Shown: positions 1 through 7,194 of the stretch, one piece after another
How the letters are laid out: each line of letters begins with the position of its first letter
How positions within the stretch are numbered: the first letter of the stretch is position 1
DNA from: DTU078 sp002397345
Lineage (GTDB): Bacteria > Bacillota > Clostridia > Oscillospirales > CAG-272
Reading direction: 5' to 3'
Length of the DNA: 29,623 nucleotides
Assembly (NCBI GenBank): GCA_937875545.1
Contig: CALLYE010000125.1
Span: forward strand, 1 to 29,623
Notes under the pieces: generated by a model
Told to the model about the DNA's origin: nothing
Databases searched by the model: none
The model's input: only the letters and a program-made list of their open reading frames with translations
Made by a program: the position numbers and the translations under genes

Positions 1-60
1 GGGGGTGCGGGGGTGGTCGGGTCAAGCGCTCTTGACCCTGCACCCACCGCGCGTATCTCC
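1..60. repeat. Extragenic palindromic repeat, family A, copy 1 (edge of window)
   Basis: A G-rich stretch leads into a perfect 8-bp hairpin (GGGTCAAG 19-26, CTTGACCC 31-38, loop CGCT). It is followed by CACCCACC, which can pair with the upstream GGTGG, and then CGCGTAT and a pyrimidine-rich tail to about 95. The same architecture recurs at 13441-13530, with one base pair of the stem changed on both sides. It lies just after the stop of the minus-strand sigma-like gene, so it could also act as that gene's 3' end, though no T-tract follows on that strand. Confidence 0.6.
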
Positions 61-85
61 GTTCCTCCGTTCTCCCGTTCCCCCG

Positions 86-523
86 TCATGCGAATCGCGC
101 GTAATAGATTTCCGTCAAATGGCAGAGCGCCTTTTCGCGTATGCGGTAGATGTGCGACCGCTCGAACCCCAGCGTCTCGCCCAGCGCGTTCGCGCAGTTC
201 TGCGGTTTGCTATCCAGAAAGAAGATTTTCAAGGCGGTGCGTTCCTGTTCGGGCAGCTCGGCGAGCGCGGAATCGATATCGGCAAGTTCACGGTGGTAAT
301 TTTGCAGTTTAAGACGATAATAATCTTTGCGGGTGATATAATCGACCAGTTTGTCCTCGTATTTGCTCGATCCGCCTCTGCTGGGAATCCTGTTGGTGGT
401 GACCCCGCGCGCGGAGGTTATCAGGTTCTCCAGTGCGGTGAGCTTTTCGCGCATTATCCCGCAGCGCTGTTTAATAAGTTTATACCGTTTAAGCAGCTCG
501 ATAGCTTTTTCTTTGTTTTTCAT
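86..523 (-). CDS. Sigma-70 region 4-like DNA-binding protein (phage/ICE-type regulator)
   Basis: A 145-residue protein. The N-terminal two thirds is charged and helical, probably coiled coil (residues 1-85). The C-terminus from about 85 (ALAELPEQERTALKIFF, then ERSHIYRIREKAL) has the two-helix pattern of a sigma-70 region 4 helix-turn-helix. Such proteins (DUF1492 and ArpU-like families) are common late-gene or transfer regulators in Firmicutes prophages and integrative elements. The start is well placed, with AGGAGA 9 nt upstream of the ATG. A consensus promoter at 645-617 reads into it, and the divergent XRE/ImmA pair suggests it is the target of that repressor. No integrase, structural or transfer genes are visible, so this may be a remnant or a domesticated switch. 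The exact family is uncertain. Confidence 0.75.
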   Translation of the reverse strand: MKNKEKAIELLKRYKLIKQRCGIMREKLTALENLITSARGVTTNRIPSRGGSSKYEDKLVDYITRKDYYRLKLQNYHRELADIDSALAELPEQERTALKIFFLDSKPQNCANALGETLGFERSHIYRIREKALCHLTEIYYARFA

Positions 524-558
524 CTGATTTTTTCTCCTGTATTAAAATAATATTTCGC

Positions 559-587
559 TTGACAAAACGCGCGTTCGTGTATATACT
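559..587 (+). promoter_or_regulatory. SigA-type promoter for the XRE/ImmA genes
   Basis: TTGACA (559-564), 17-bp spacer, TATACT (582-587). The predicted start near 594 leaves a leader of about 95 nt to the ATG at 688. It faces the minus-strand promoter at 617-645, so the two transcripts would overlap and the promoters should interfere with each other. Confidence 0.75.
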
Positions 588-616
588 ATAAACACGCACA
601 ATCGTTCGTTATGTAT

Positions 617-645
617 AGTATAATTCCGAATGGTCGGAATGTCAA
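617..645 (-). promoter_or_regulatory. SigA-type promoter for the sigma-like gene
   Basis: Read on the minus strand: TTGACA (645-640), 17-bp spacer, TATACT (622-617). The predicted start is near 611, about 88 nt upstream of the ATG at 523. It is a mirror image of the plus-strand promoter around position 602. The spacer is filled by a palindrome (623-640), the expected place for a repressor to block RNA polymerase. Confidence 0.75.
623..640. promoter_or_regulatory. Palindromic operator, probable XRE repressor site
   Basis: Perfect inverted repeat ATTCCGA (623-629), ATGG, TCGGAAT (634-640), occupying the spacer of the minus-strand promoter. Further ATTCCG half-sites stand at 651-656 and 659-664 (the latter in ATTCCGGAA), in the leader of the XRE gene. 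This fits CI/ImmR-type control: repression of the sigma-like gene and autoregulation. Binding by the neighbouring XRE protein is inference. Confidence 0.6.
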
Positions 646-687
646 GTGAAATTCCGCAATTCCGGAAAAATTCGTGGAGTTATACAA

Positions 688-1086
688 ATGTTCAAAGACA
701 ATTTTGGGCGACTTTTACAACAGCGGGGCATATCCGCGTTAAAACTGGCGCAGGACACCGGCATACCGAAATCGATTGTATATGAGTGGCGTAACGGCGA
801 ACGGTTACCCAGCGCGGAAAACCTGTCGAAGCTGTCGCGTTATTTTGGCGTGTCACTCGAGACGCTTATCGGCGATGGAGATGATCTGCTTCCTTCTAAT
901 GCGACGGAGCAGGAGCTGATCGTGCTGCTGCGCGCGGCGCGCGAAGTTTCGGGAGCAGAGCGCGAGCAGATAATCGAAAAATTTCAACGGAGTATAAAAA
1001 AATACTTTGACGAATCAGATAAAATTGATAAAAAACCACCGGCTAAGCGCAGGAGAAATAAAACTGACGGGCCGGATCAGGCGTGA
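688..1086 (+). CDS. XRE-family transcriptional repressor
   Basis: The helix-turn-helix fills about residues 4-60 (FGRLLQQRGISALKLAQDTG, IPKSIVYEWRNGERLPSAEN, LSKLSRYFGVSLETLIG), the usual Cro/CI-like fold. The lysine/arginine-rich tail (KKPPAKRRRNK) is probably disordered. I chose the ATG at 688 because GTGGAG lies about 8 nt upstream. A GTG at 646 would add 14 residues but lies inside the operator/promoter zone. The gene overlaps the next one (ImmA-like), a typical repressor/antirepressor-protease arrangement as in ICEBs1 ImmR/ImmA. It probably binds the ATTCCGA palindrome at 623-640 and its own leader half-sites. Whether it controls an element or a host function cannot be seen here. Confidence 0.85.
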   Translation: MFKDNFGRLLQQRGISALKLAQDTGIPKSIVYEWRNGERLPSAENLSKLSRYFGVSLETLIGDGDDLLPSNATEQELIVLLRAAREVSGAEREQIIEKFQRSIKKYFDESDKIDKKPPAKRRRNKTDGPDQA

Positions 1087-1642
1087 GCTGTGCGCGGACG
1101 CGGCATACAGGCTGCTTTTGCGTCAAAATCCGCGCAGTATCTATACGCTAGCGCATTTCGACATGCGGAAAATCGATCCGGGCTGCGGGATAAAGCTTGA
1201 CTCCATATCAAATTATGAGCGGGTTACGGGCGAAACCATGCAGGATGTAAAGCTGGGTACGACGCTCATTTCTTCGTATGGACGCGTTATACTATATAAC
1301 ACCGACGCCTCGGGCGGCGCGCGCAGGCTGAATTGGACGCTGGCGCACGAGGTGGGTCACGCGCTGCTCTGCCACGCCGACGGTTCGCGTCTGTGCGAGG
1401 TTGAAGCCGACCTGTTCGCGTCGGAGCTGTTATTGCCGGAGCCGGCGGTGCGCGCGCTCGATATGCTGTTCGAACGACCGCTCGAACCGGAGCTTTTGAC
1501 CGCGTGGTTCAACGTATCGCTGTCGGCGGCAAAACGCCGGCGCGCCGAGCTTAACCGCGCGATGTATGTACCCACACCCTCGGGCGAAGCGCTGCGCGCG
1601 GCGCTGTTCCCAGCGGATGTGTTTAACATTAACTACTTATAA
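1007..1642 (+). CDS. ImmA/IrrE-family zinc metallopeptidase
   Basis: The zinc motif HEVGH sits at residues 114-118 (counted from 1007), and the downstream EVEADLFASELLLP (131-144) carries the third ligand, as in the ImmA/IrrE family. These cytoplasmic peptidases cleave a partner XRE repressor after a damage or quorum signal, derepressing its targets. The partner is the overlapping upstream gene. The start is uncertain. TTG at 1007 has no Shine-Dalgarno. AGGAGA at 1051-1056 stands 7 nt before an in-frame CTG at 1064, which would give about 192 residues and a much smaller overlap with the XRE gene. The stop is only 17 bp before pyrK, so read-through into the pyrimidine genes is likely. Confidence 0.88.
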   Translation: MTNQIKLIKNHRLSAGEIKLTGRIRRELCADAAYRLLLRQNPRSIYTLAHFDMRKIDPGCGIKLDSISNYERVTGETMQDVKLGTTLISSYGRVILYNTDASGGARRLNWTLAHEVGHALLCHADGSRLCEVEADLFASELLLPEPAVRALDMLFERPLEPELLTAWFNVSLSAAKRRRAELNRAMYVPTPSGEALRAALFPADVFNINYL

Positions 1643-1659
1643 AATAAGGGATATTCTTG

Positions 1660-2451
1660 ATGACGGGAAAAATCATAAAAAACGAAAAAATCCTGCCCGG
1701 CGCGGAGCTGTACGACCTTCGCTTCGAGCTGCCAGAAGCCGCGGCGGCAGCCAAGCCCGGGCAGTTTGTGCATATAAACTGCGGGCCCCAGTTTACGCTG
1801 CGCCGCCCGATCTCGGTCTGTGAGGCAGATGGCAAAACGCTGCGCGTCTGCTACGACGTGCGCGGCAAAGGCACCGCGCGTCTGGCGCAATTTAAACCCG
1901 GCGATCCGATTGACATCCTGCCGCCGACAGGGCGCGGGTTTGACCTGCGCGGGAGCGGCCGCGCGCTGCTCGTCGGCGGCGGTATCGGCATATACCCGCT
2001 GCTGTGGTGCGCGAAGCTGTACGGTCGTCGCTGCGACGCGGCGCTGGGGTTCCGTTCAGCCGATATTGTCAATTTAAACGGCGAATTCGCGGAGCACTGC
2101 GCGTCGGTGAGCGTTATCACCGACGATAGGGGGTACGTGACCGAGCTTGTGGCGGCTGCGCTCGAGAATGCCGCTGCCGGAGGAGAGCAGTACAGCGTCA
2201 TCCACACCTGCGGGCCGAAACCGATGATGCGCGGAGTGGCGGCGCTCGCCGAGCGTTACAGCGTGGAGTGCGAGGTCAGTATGGAAGAACGCATGGCGTG
2301 CGGCGTGGGCGCGTGTATGGGCTGTGTGTGCAAAATTAAGGACGCGGACGCAAATCCGGAGCACCGCTGCGACTGCAACATAGACGCGGTAAATCGCCGC
2401 GTCTGCGTGGACGGGCCGGTATTCAACGCGAAGGACGTGATATGGGAATGA
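1660..2451 (+). CDS. pyrK: Dihydroorotate dehydrogenase B, electron transfer subunit
   Basis: This is the FAD and [2Fe-2S] subunit that passes electrons from PyrD to NAD+ in de novo pyrimidine synthesis. The order is that of the ferredoxin-reductase family: an FAD-binding beta barrel (RRPISVCEADG about 50-60), a nucleotide-binding core (LLVGGGIGIYPLLW about 105-118; HTCGPKPMMRG), then the C-terminal cluster site with cysteines near residues 214, 219, 222 and 249 (CGVGACMGCVC, then RVCVDGP). The length, 263-264 residues, is normal. AAGGG lies about 9 nt before the ATG at 1660; an overlapping TTG at 1657 is less likely. The gene overlaps pyrD by 10 bp, implying translational coupling. No PyrR-type attenuator is visible in the 17 bp upstream. 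Confidence 0.95.
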   Translation: MTGKIIKNEKILPGAELYDLRFELPEAAAAAKPGQFVHINCGPQFTLRRPISVCEADGKTLRVCYDVRGKGTARLAQFKPGDPIDILPPTGRGFDLRGSGRALLVGGGIGIYPLLWCAKLYGRRCDAALGFRSADIVNLNGEFAEHCASVSVITDDRGYVTELVAAALENAAAGGEQYSVIHTCGPKPMMRGVAALAERYSVECEVSMEERMACGVGACMGCVCKIKDADANPEHRCDCNIDAVNRRVCVDGPVFNAKDVIWE

Positions 2452-3368
2452 ACGACCGTAATATCCGAAATAAACCTGATATGTCAGTCAATATCGCGGG
2501 AGTGACGCTGAAAAATCCGATCGTTACGGCGTCGGGCACCTGCGGTTACGGCGAAGAATATCTGCCGTATTACATACCGGAGGAGCTGGGCGCGATAACG
2601 GTCAAGTGCGTCACGCTCGAGCCGCGCACGGGCAATCCGACGCCGCGCGTGGCGGAAACGCCGGGCGGGATGCTCAACGCCATCGGGTTGCAAAATCCGG
2701 GCGCGGCGCATTTTATCGCGCACGAGCTGCCGTGGCTGAAAAACAGAGGCGCAACTGTGATAGTTAACATCGCGGGTTATACGGTTGAGGATTACGTCGC
2801 GGTCGCGAAGCTTGTCGACGCGAGCGAAGCCGACATGATCGAGCTGAATATCTCCTGCCCGAATGTGAAAAAAGGCGGTATCGCCTTCGGCGTCGATCCC
2901 GCGGCGGTTGAAAACGTCACCCGAGCGGTCAAGGACGCCGTCCGCAAGCCGCTTATAGTGAAGCTGTCGCCCAATGTAGCCGATATAACCGAAACCGCGC
3001 GCGGAGCGCAGGCGGGCGGTGCGGATGCGCTGAGCCTGATAAACACGCTGCTGGGCATGAAACTTGATATAAAAACCCGCCGCCCGGTTTTGGCAAACGG
3101 GACGGGCGGGCTGTCGGGGCCGGCAATCCTGCCGGTCGCGGTACGCATGGTCTGGCAGGTGAGCCGCGCGGTCGGGCTGCCTATCATCGGCATGGGGGGC
3201 GTACACGACACCGAATCGGCGCTGGAGCTGCTGATGGCGGGCGCCGACGCCGTCGCCGTGGGCACCGCAATGTTCGCCGATCCATACACACCTGTGAAGA
3301 TTCGCGACGGAATCGAGCGGTTTTGCCGCGAAAACGGATATGCCACGCCGGCGGAGCTGAAAATATAA
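2442..3368 (+). CDS. pyrD: Dihydroorotate dehydrogenase B, catalytic subunit
   Basis: A cytosolic FMN enzyme that oxidises dihydroorotate to orotate, forming a heterotetramer with PyrK. The class 1B signature is clear: NPIVTASGTCGYGEE near the N-terminus, ELNISCPNVKKGG with the active-site cysteine of type 1B enzymes (about residue 140), and the phosphate-binding stretch PIIGMGGVHD / GADAVAVGTAMF near the C-terminus. Its 308 residues are typical. AAGGA lies 7 nt before the ATG at 2442, inside the end of pyrK. A 13-bp inverted repeat follows the stop and probably ends the operon. The other pyr genes are not in this window. Confidence 0.95.
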   Translation: MGMNDRNIRNKPDMSVNIAGVTLKNPIVTASGTCGYGEEYLPYYIPEELGAITVKCVTLEPRTGNPTPRVAETPGGMLNAIGLQNPGAAHFIAHELPWLKNRGATVIVNIAGYTVEDYVAVAKLVDASEADMIELNISCPNVKKGGIAFGVDPAAVENVTRAVKDAVRKPLIVKLSPNVADITETARGAQAGGADALSLINTLLGMKLDIKTRRPVLANGTGGLSGPAILPVAVRMVWQVSRAVGLPIIGMGGVHDTESALELLMAGADAVAVGTAMFADPYTPVKIRDGIERFCRENGYATPAELKI

Positions 3369-3377
3369 AAAGTATAA

Positions 3378-3415
3378 AATATTCCGTGCATTTCTAAAAA
3401 TTTGCACGGAATATT
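3378..3415. terminator. Probable bidirectional terminator between pyrD and the ABC genes
   Basis: Perfect 13-bp inverted repeat (AATATTCCGTGCA 3378-3390, TGCACGGAATATT 3403-3415) with a 12-nt loop, between two convergent genes. The flanks are A/T-rich on both sides but lack a clean T-tract, so termination in either direction is likely but not strong. Confidence 0.6.
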
Positions 3416-3477
3416 ATTATAAACTGAACCCGATCATAACTGGGGAATAGGTTAAGAAAATCCGGCTTCGTCAATTA

Positions 3478-4518
3478 TCAAATATTAGTATTATAATACT
3501 GCGCCTGAGCGTTCCACAATTCAAAATATTTTCCGTTTTTATCTGCCAGCAATACATAATGACTGCCGCGCTGTATCAGCTCTCCCTCATTGAATACGGC
3601 TATATCATCGCAGAAACGGCAGGAGGATAGCCGGTGCGAGATATAAATGACGGTTTTATCGCCGACGATTTCATTGAATTTCGAGTAGATCTCAAACTCC
3701 GCGACCGGGTCAAGCGCGGCGGTCGGCTCGTCGAGAACGATAAACGGCGCGTTTTTATACAAGGCTCTGGCAAGCGCGATCTTCTGCGCCTCGCCGCCGG
3801 ATATTTCCACACCGCTATCTTCGAAGTCCTTATACAGCGGTGTGTCAAGCCCTTTCGGCATAGATGACAAACGCGCCGATAATCCCGCTTTTATCAAGCA
3901 GTCCATGGCTTTGTTTTTATCTACATCCACGCTTGCCGCCACATTCTGCCCGAGCGAAAATGAAAACAGCTTGAAATCCTGAAAAACGACCGAGAAGATA
4001 CGCATATATCCGATGTAATCGTATTTTTTTATGTCGATGCCATTCAAGGTAATTTCACCCTCGGTCGGGTCATATAAACGGCACAGCAGCTTGATCATTG
4101 TGGTTTTGCCGCTGCCGTTCATACCAACGACCGCCATTCGCTGACCGGCGTTAAATTTCAGATTGAGGTTTTTAAGCGTATATGTTTCGCTGACGGGATA
4201 TTTAAATGAAACGTTTTTAAACTCAATTTCATATTCGTTATCACGGCGTTTTTCTACCGGCAGAGAACCTTGATACTTTTTGTTCGGGATGTCGAGAAAA
4301 TCAAATAAATCTCGCAGATGCGAACAGTAAACAGCGTTATCCGACAACATGAACATCAGACCCTGTACCCCGTCGCCGAGTCTGTTAAACGCGCCTGCAT
4401 ACATGACGATGCTGCCGACTCCGAACGCTCCGAAAAACGATTTCAAAGCCACGAACAAAAACCCTATCGCGTTGCTGATACCGATAATTACGCAAGCGGC
4501 GGCTTGATACGCCGACAT
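3478..4518 (-). CDS. ABC exporter 2, C-terminal part (end of TMD plus ATPase domain), frameshifted
   Basis: This is the 3' part of a half-transporter fused to its ATPase. It holds the last transmembrane helices (residues 1-50), Walker A GMNGSGKTT, signature SGGEAQKIALARAL, Walker B FIVLDEPTAALDP and the H-loop YISHRL. The ATPase is complete and has the catalytic glutamate. The frame upstream of the apparent ATG stays open as DNEGDKYEFK and runs back to a 7-A tract (minus strand; T-tract 4550-4556 on plus), where the N-terminal piece ends. Removing one A joins the two pieces into a 615-residue protein from 5326, normal for this family. It is therefore one gene with a +1 base, either an error, a real mutation or a slippage site. 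The substrate is unknown. Confidence 0.85.
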   Translation of the reverse strand: MSAYQAAACVIIGISNAIGFLFVALKSFFGAFGVGSIVMYAGAFNRLGDGVQGLMFMLSDNAVYCSHLRDLFDFLDIPNKKYQGSLPVEKRRDNEYEIEFKNVSFKYPVSETYTLKNLNLKFNAGQRMAVVGMNGSGKTTMIKLLCRLYDPTEGEITLNGIDIKKYDYIGYMRIFSVVFQDFKLFSFSLGQNVAASVDVDKNKAMDCLIKAGLSARLSSMPKGLDTPLYKDFEDSGVEISGGEAQKIALARALYKNAPFIVLDEPTAALDPVAEFEIYSKFNEIVGDKTVIYISHRLSSCRFCDDIAVFNEGELIQRGSHYVLLADKNGKYFELWNAQAQYYNTNI

Positions 4519-4543
4519 TTTAAATTCATATTTATCTCCCTCA

Positions 4544-5326
4544 TTATCCTTTTTTTAAAAGCTGGGATAAAACACGGTCAGCGATGAAATTTTGCTTGTA
4601 TATCCGCAAGTCCTTTGCTTTTTCCGGGGTCATATAAAGACTGCTGCCATAAAACATAAATACGCGGTTAAACCATATCGTATCCTTACACCATTCCTCG
4701 AAAATCCTATTTTCTTTAATAAAAGCCCTCGAGTTGCATATCCCGCCGGTTACAATACAAAACAGCAGTACGGCGATCCAAACCGGATTATCTATAACAG
4801 TTTGTCCAGCCTTTGATGTAAACAGGGTTATCAGCATGGCGACGGGAACAAAGATATTGATAAACACTTCCACAAGACCGGTTGTTCCCCAAACAAGCTG
4901 ACCTAAACCGTTGCCGAACATATACAAATCTTCTTCCGCTTTTATACGTTGGTGTCTGATCCCGGCGTTCTCCAAATCCACATAATCCATGGCTATCTGC
5001 TTATCGGCGAATATTTTCCCGAAAAAGCTCCACATCTGCGATTCTTTTGCCGAGGATATCCTGTCAATAATGCTCTTAATCAAGGAAGCCGTAAAATTTA
5101 TCAGTATTACGCAGACGGCATATATAATAATTTTGGCGACATTCCGACCGGATGATATTTCGTCAATAATCTTCGCCGAAAACCAGATGGAAGCAAAAGG
5201 CTGGAGCGAGGAAATAAGAGCCAGCAGAGCTTTCCCTTTTATAAGACCGGGACAATATTTTTCAAGCAGATGAAATCCCCGGGAGGTAATCGCTATTCTT
5301 TCTTTGATTGACAGCTTTTTACTCAT
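4544..5326 (-). CDS. ABC exporter 2, N-terminal transmembrane part, frameshifted
   Basis: The 5' part of the same half-transporter. It begins MSKKLSIKERIA after a strong GGAGGAGGGG just upstream of the ATG (5326-5324), overlapping the end of the preceding ABC gene by 8 bp. Hydrophobic segments at about residues 30-50, 62-85 and in LVEVFINIFVPVAMLITLF and NPVWIAVLLFCIVTG mark the transmembrane domain. The frame then stops (LLKKG, TAA) just after a run of seven A. A longer reading from 5455 lies within the upstream gene and is not real. With the homopolymer corrected, the protein continues into the piece at 3478-4518. It probably forms a heterodimeric exporter with ABC 1. Confidence 0.82.
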   Translation of the reverse strand: MSKKLSIKERIAITSRGFHLLEKYCPGLIKGKALLALISSLQPFASIWFSAKIIDEISSGRNVAKIIIYAVCVILINFTASLIKSIIDRISSAKESQMWSFFGKIFADKQIAMDYVDLENAGIRHQRIKAEEDLYMFGNGLGQLVWGTTGLVEVFINIFVPVAMLITLFTSKAGQTVIDNPVWIAVLLFCIVTGGICNSRAFIKENRIFEEWCKDTIWFNRVFMFYGSSLYMTPEKAKDLRIYKQNFIADRVLSQLLKKG

Positions 5327-5855
5327 CAAACCCCTCCTCCCCCATGGGATTGTCCCTGTAATATTTCGCCTGCGTTTCAAACAAGGAATAATATCTGCCT
5401 TTTTGCTCAAGCAGGCTTTCGTGCGTGCCTTCCTCGCAAACCGAACCGTTTTCAATCAATAAAATACGGTGACAAAAGCGTGTGCTTGCCAATCTGTGCG
5501 AGATGAAAACGGCGGATTTTTCATTCATTAAAGTGTGGTAAGTTTCATATAATCTGCTTTCCGAAATGGGGTCGAGCGCGGCGGTCGGCTCATCCAGCAG
5601 CATGACAGGCGCGTTTTTATACAACGCGCGCGCTAACAATAACTTTTGGATTTCCCCGCCGGATAACTCCACACCGTCGTCGTATATCGTTCTGCCGTAA
5701 TTGCTTTTTATACCGTTTGGAAGGGCGGCAATCTTTTCCGACAACCCCGCTTCTTTCAAACAACTGTTTATTCTTTGCGTATTAATTTCTCCGGTGATAT
5801 TTTCCGCCACAATTTCTTCAATGGCAACGGGCAGCAGGCTGAACTGCTGAAACAC
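5319..5855 (-). CDS. ABC exporter 1, C-terminal ATPase part, frameshifted
   Basis: Contains the Q-loop region (FQQFSLLPVAI), the signature LSGGEIQKLLLARAL, Walker B VMLLDEPTAALDP and the H-loop FISHRL, but no Walker A, which is in the overlapping upstream frame. The apparent GTG start at 5855 lies mid-domain and is not a genuine initiation site. The family pattern RLFSAVFQQFSLLP is restored by adding one base to the A5 tract at 5861-5865 (T5 on the coding strand). The whole gene then runs 7177-5319 and encodes 619 residues. The C-terminus (QAKYYRDNP) resembles that of ABC 2 (QAQYYNTNI), supporting a duplicated, paired exporter. Confidence 0.82.
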   Translation of the reverse strand: MFQQFSLLPVAIEEIVAENITGEINTQRINSCLKEAGLSEKIAALPNGIKSNYGRTIYDDGVELSGGEIQKLLLARALYKNAPVMLLDEPTAALDPISESRLYETYHTLMNEKSAVFISHRLASTRFCHRILLIENGSVCEEGTHESLLEQKGRYYSLFETQAKYYRDNPMGEEGFDE

Positions 5856-7177
5856 CGCGGAAAAAGTCTGTAATACGCGACGCGGTTGTACTCTTTTATA
5901 TCAATACCGTCGTATAAAACGACACCGTCAGTAGGGTCGCAAAGTCCGCAGATGAGCTTTACCAACGTCGTTTTTCCCGCGCCGTTCAGTCCCACTACGG
6001 CTAAATGCTCGGCGGGATCAATGATAAGACTGATATTTTTAAGGGTATCCTCGCTCGCCCCTTCGTATTTGTAACTGACGCTGCGGAGTTCGATCTTTTT
6101 CGGCAGCTTTAATATGTCAAAGGTTTCAATTCCGCCCTGCTTTTTAAAAGTTTCGGGGTATTCAAGGAAAGCGCGCAGATAATCAAACGCAAGACTGATT
6201 CGGTTCAGCGCATTTATCTGACTTAAAATCCCGCCGAGCCAACCGGAAAATCCGGTTATAACCGCAAAATACAGCACAAAGTCAGAAACGCCGATCCGAC
6301 TGTTTAATACCAAATAGAGCAGATACGCGTATGCAGTACCTTCGCGCAGCAGCGATAAGCCGCCGTCAGCGGCTGCCGCATTGAATACCTTAACAGCGTA
6401 CCGCCGATACCAGCCTGACAAGCCTTTAATATTGTTATTATAGACATCCTCCAGCCATGAGGACATATTATACAGGCGAATGTCTTTCGCCGATTTTATA
6501 TCGGCGGCTACGCTGTTTATGTAATTTGTCTTTTGCCCGTACCCGATTTTTTTTTTGTTGTTATCCGATGCCCATTTAATAACGCGTTTGTTTAAAAAAT
6601 AACTTATAAATGTCGTCGCGGCGATAAACAATACCACGAAAATGTTCAGTTTTACCAGTATTCCGAAATATACAATGAAACCGAAAAGGTTTGAAAATAA
6701 CGCGACCCCTGTACCGTATACCTGCGTCATTGGAGAATTATGACCGTTGCAGGAGTTAAAGCTCTCGGACTGCAGCTTTCTAAATTGTTCTTTTTCCTGA
6801 TTGCAGTAGTCGGTGGTCATGCCTTTGTTCGCCACTTTATGGGTATAATAGGTATTCATTTTATGTTTTTGGAACGAGGTGAACTTTTCCATAAACCGTT
6901 TCAGCCCGGATAGCACAGATATGCAAACCGAATATGATAAAACGGTTATAATCAAATTTCGGGCACTGTTTCCAAGCGTGATGTCGTCTATCACCGCTTT
7001 GGGCAGGTATATAATAAAAATCGGCAGCAGAACATTGATGATAATCGTAACCCCGCACCACAGGAGAAGCAAGGGATAATGTTCCGTTGTCGATTTAAGA
7101 CAATATAACAGGTTTTGGATAACCGGATATTCTTTAACGCCTAATTCATTATTTTCACTTCGATTTGGTTTTGCCAA
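5768..7177 (-). CDS. ABC exporter 1, N-terminal part (TMD plus Walker A), frameshifted
   Basis: A full transmembrane domain (hydrophobic stretches near YPLLLLWCGVTIIINVLLPI, ARNLIITVLSYSVCISVLSG, LFGFIVYFGILVKLNIFVVL) is followed by the start of the ATPase domain with Walker A GLNGAGKTT. At the A5 tract 5861-5865 the frame is lost, and about 29 out-of-frame residues follow before a stop. I prefer the TTG at 7177 because GAGGG stands 8 nt upstream; a TTG at 7201 overlaps the HAD gene stop. It sits directly behind the HAD phosphatase gene, probably in one operon with it. It is a typical peptide or drug exporter half-unit, but no precursor peptide or modifying enzyme is nearby, so no substrate can be named. 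Confidence 0.85.
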   Translation of the reverse strand: MAKPNRSENNELGVKEYPVIQNLLYCLKSTTEHYPLLLLWCGVTIIINVLLPIFIIYLPKAVIDDITLGNSARNLIITVLSYSVCISVLSGLKRFMEKFTSFQKHKMNTYYTHKVANKGMTTDYCNQEKEQFRKLQSESFNSCNGHNSPMTQVYGTGVALFSNLFGFIVYFGILVKLNIFVVLFIAATTFISYFLNKRVIKWASDNNKKKIGYGQKTNYINSVAADIKSAKDIRLYNMSSWLEDVYNNNIKGLSGWYRRYAVKVFNAAAADGGLSLLREGTAYAYLLYLVLNSRIGVSDFVLYFAVITGFSGWLGGILSQINALNRISLAFDYLRAFLEYPETFKKQGGIETFDILKLPKKIELRSVSYKYEGASEDTLKNISLIIDPAEHLAVVGLNGAGKTTLVKLICGLCDPTDGVVLYDGIDIKEYNRVAYYRLFPRCFSSSACCPLPLKKLWRKISPEKLIRKE

Positions 7178-7194
7178 TTCTGCGTCCCTCTTTT

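Noticed and set aside
86..1642. A complete integrated element
   Set aside because: Only the regulatory trio is present; no integrase, direct repeats or transfer/structural genes were found next to it in the window.
2484..3407. Long minus-strand open frame of 307 codons over pyrD
   Set aside because: It is antisense to a clear pyrD, rich in Arg/His/Cys with no motif, a shadow of G+C-rich coding sequence.
3478..7177. A bacteriocin or lanthipeptide cluster around the ABC exporters
   Set aside because: No precursor peptide, modifying enzyme or peptidase domain (C39) is visible; neighbours are a phosphatase and pyrimidine genes.
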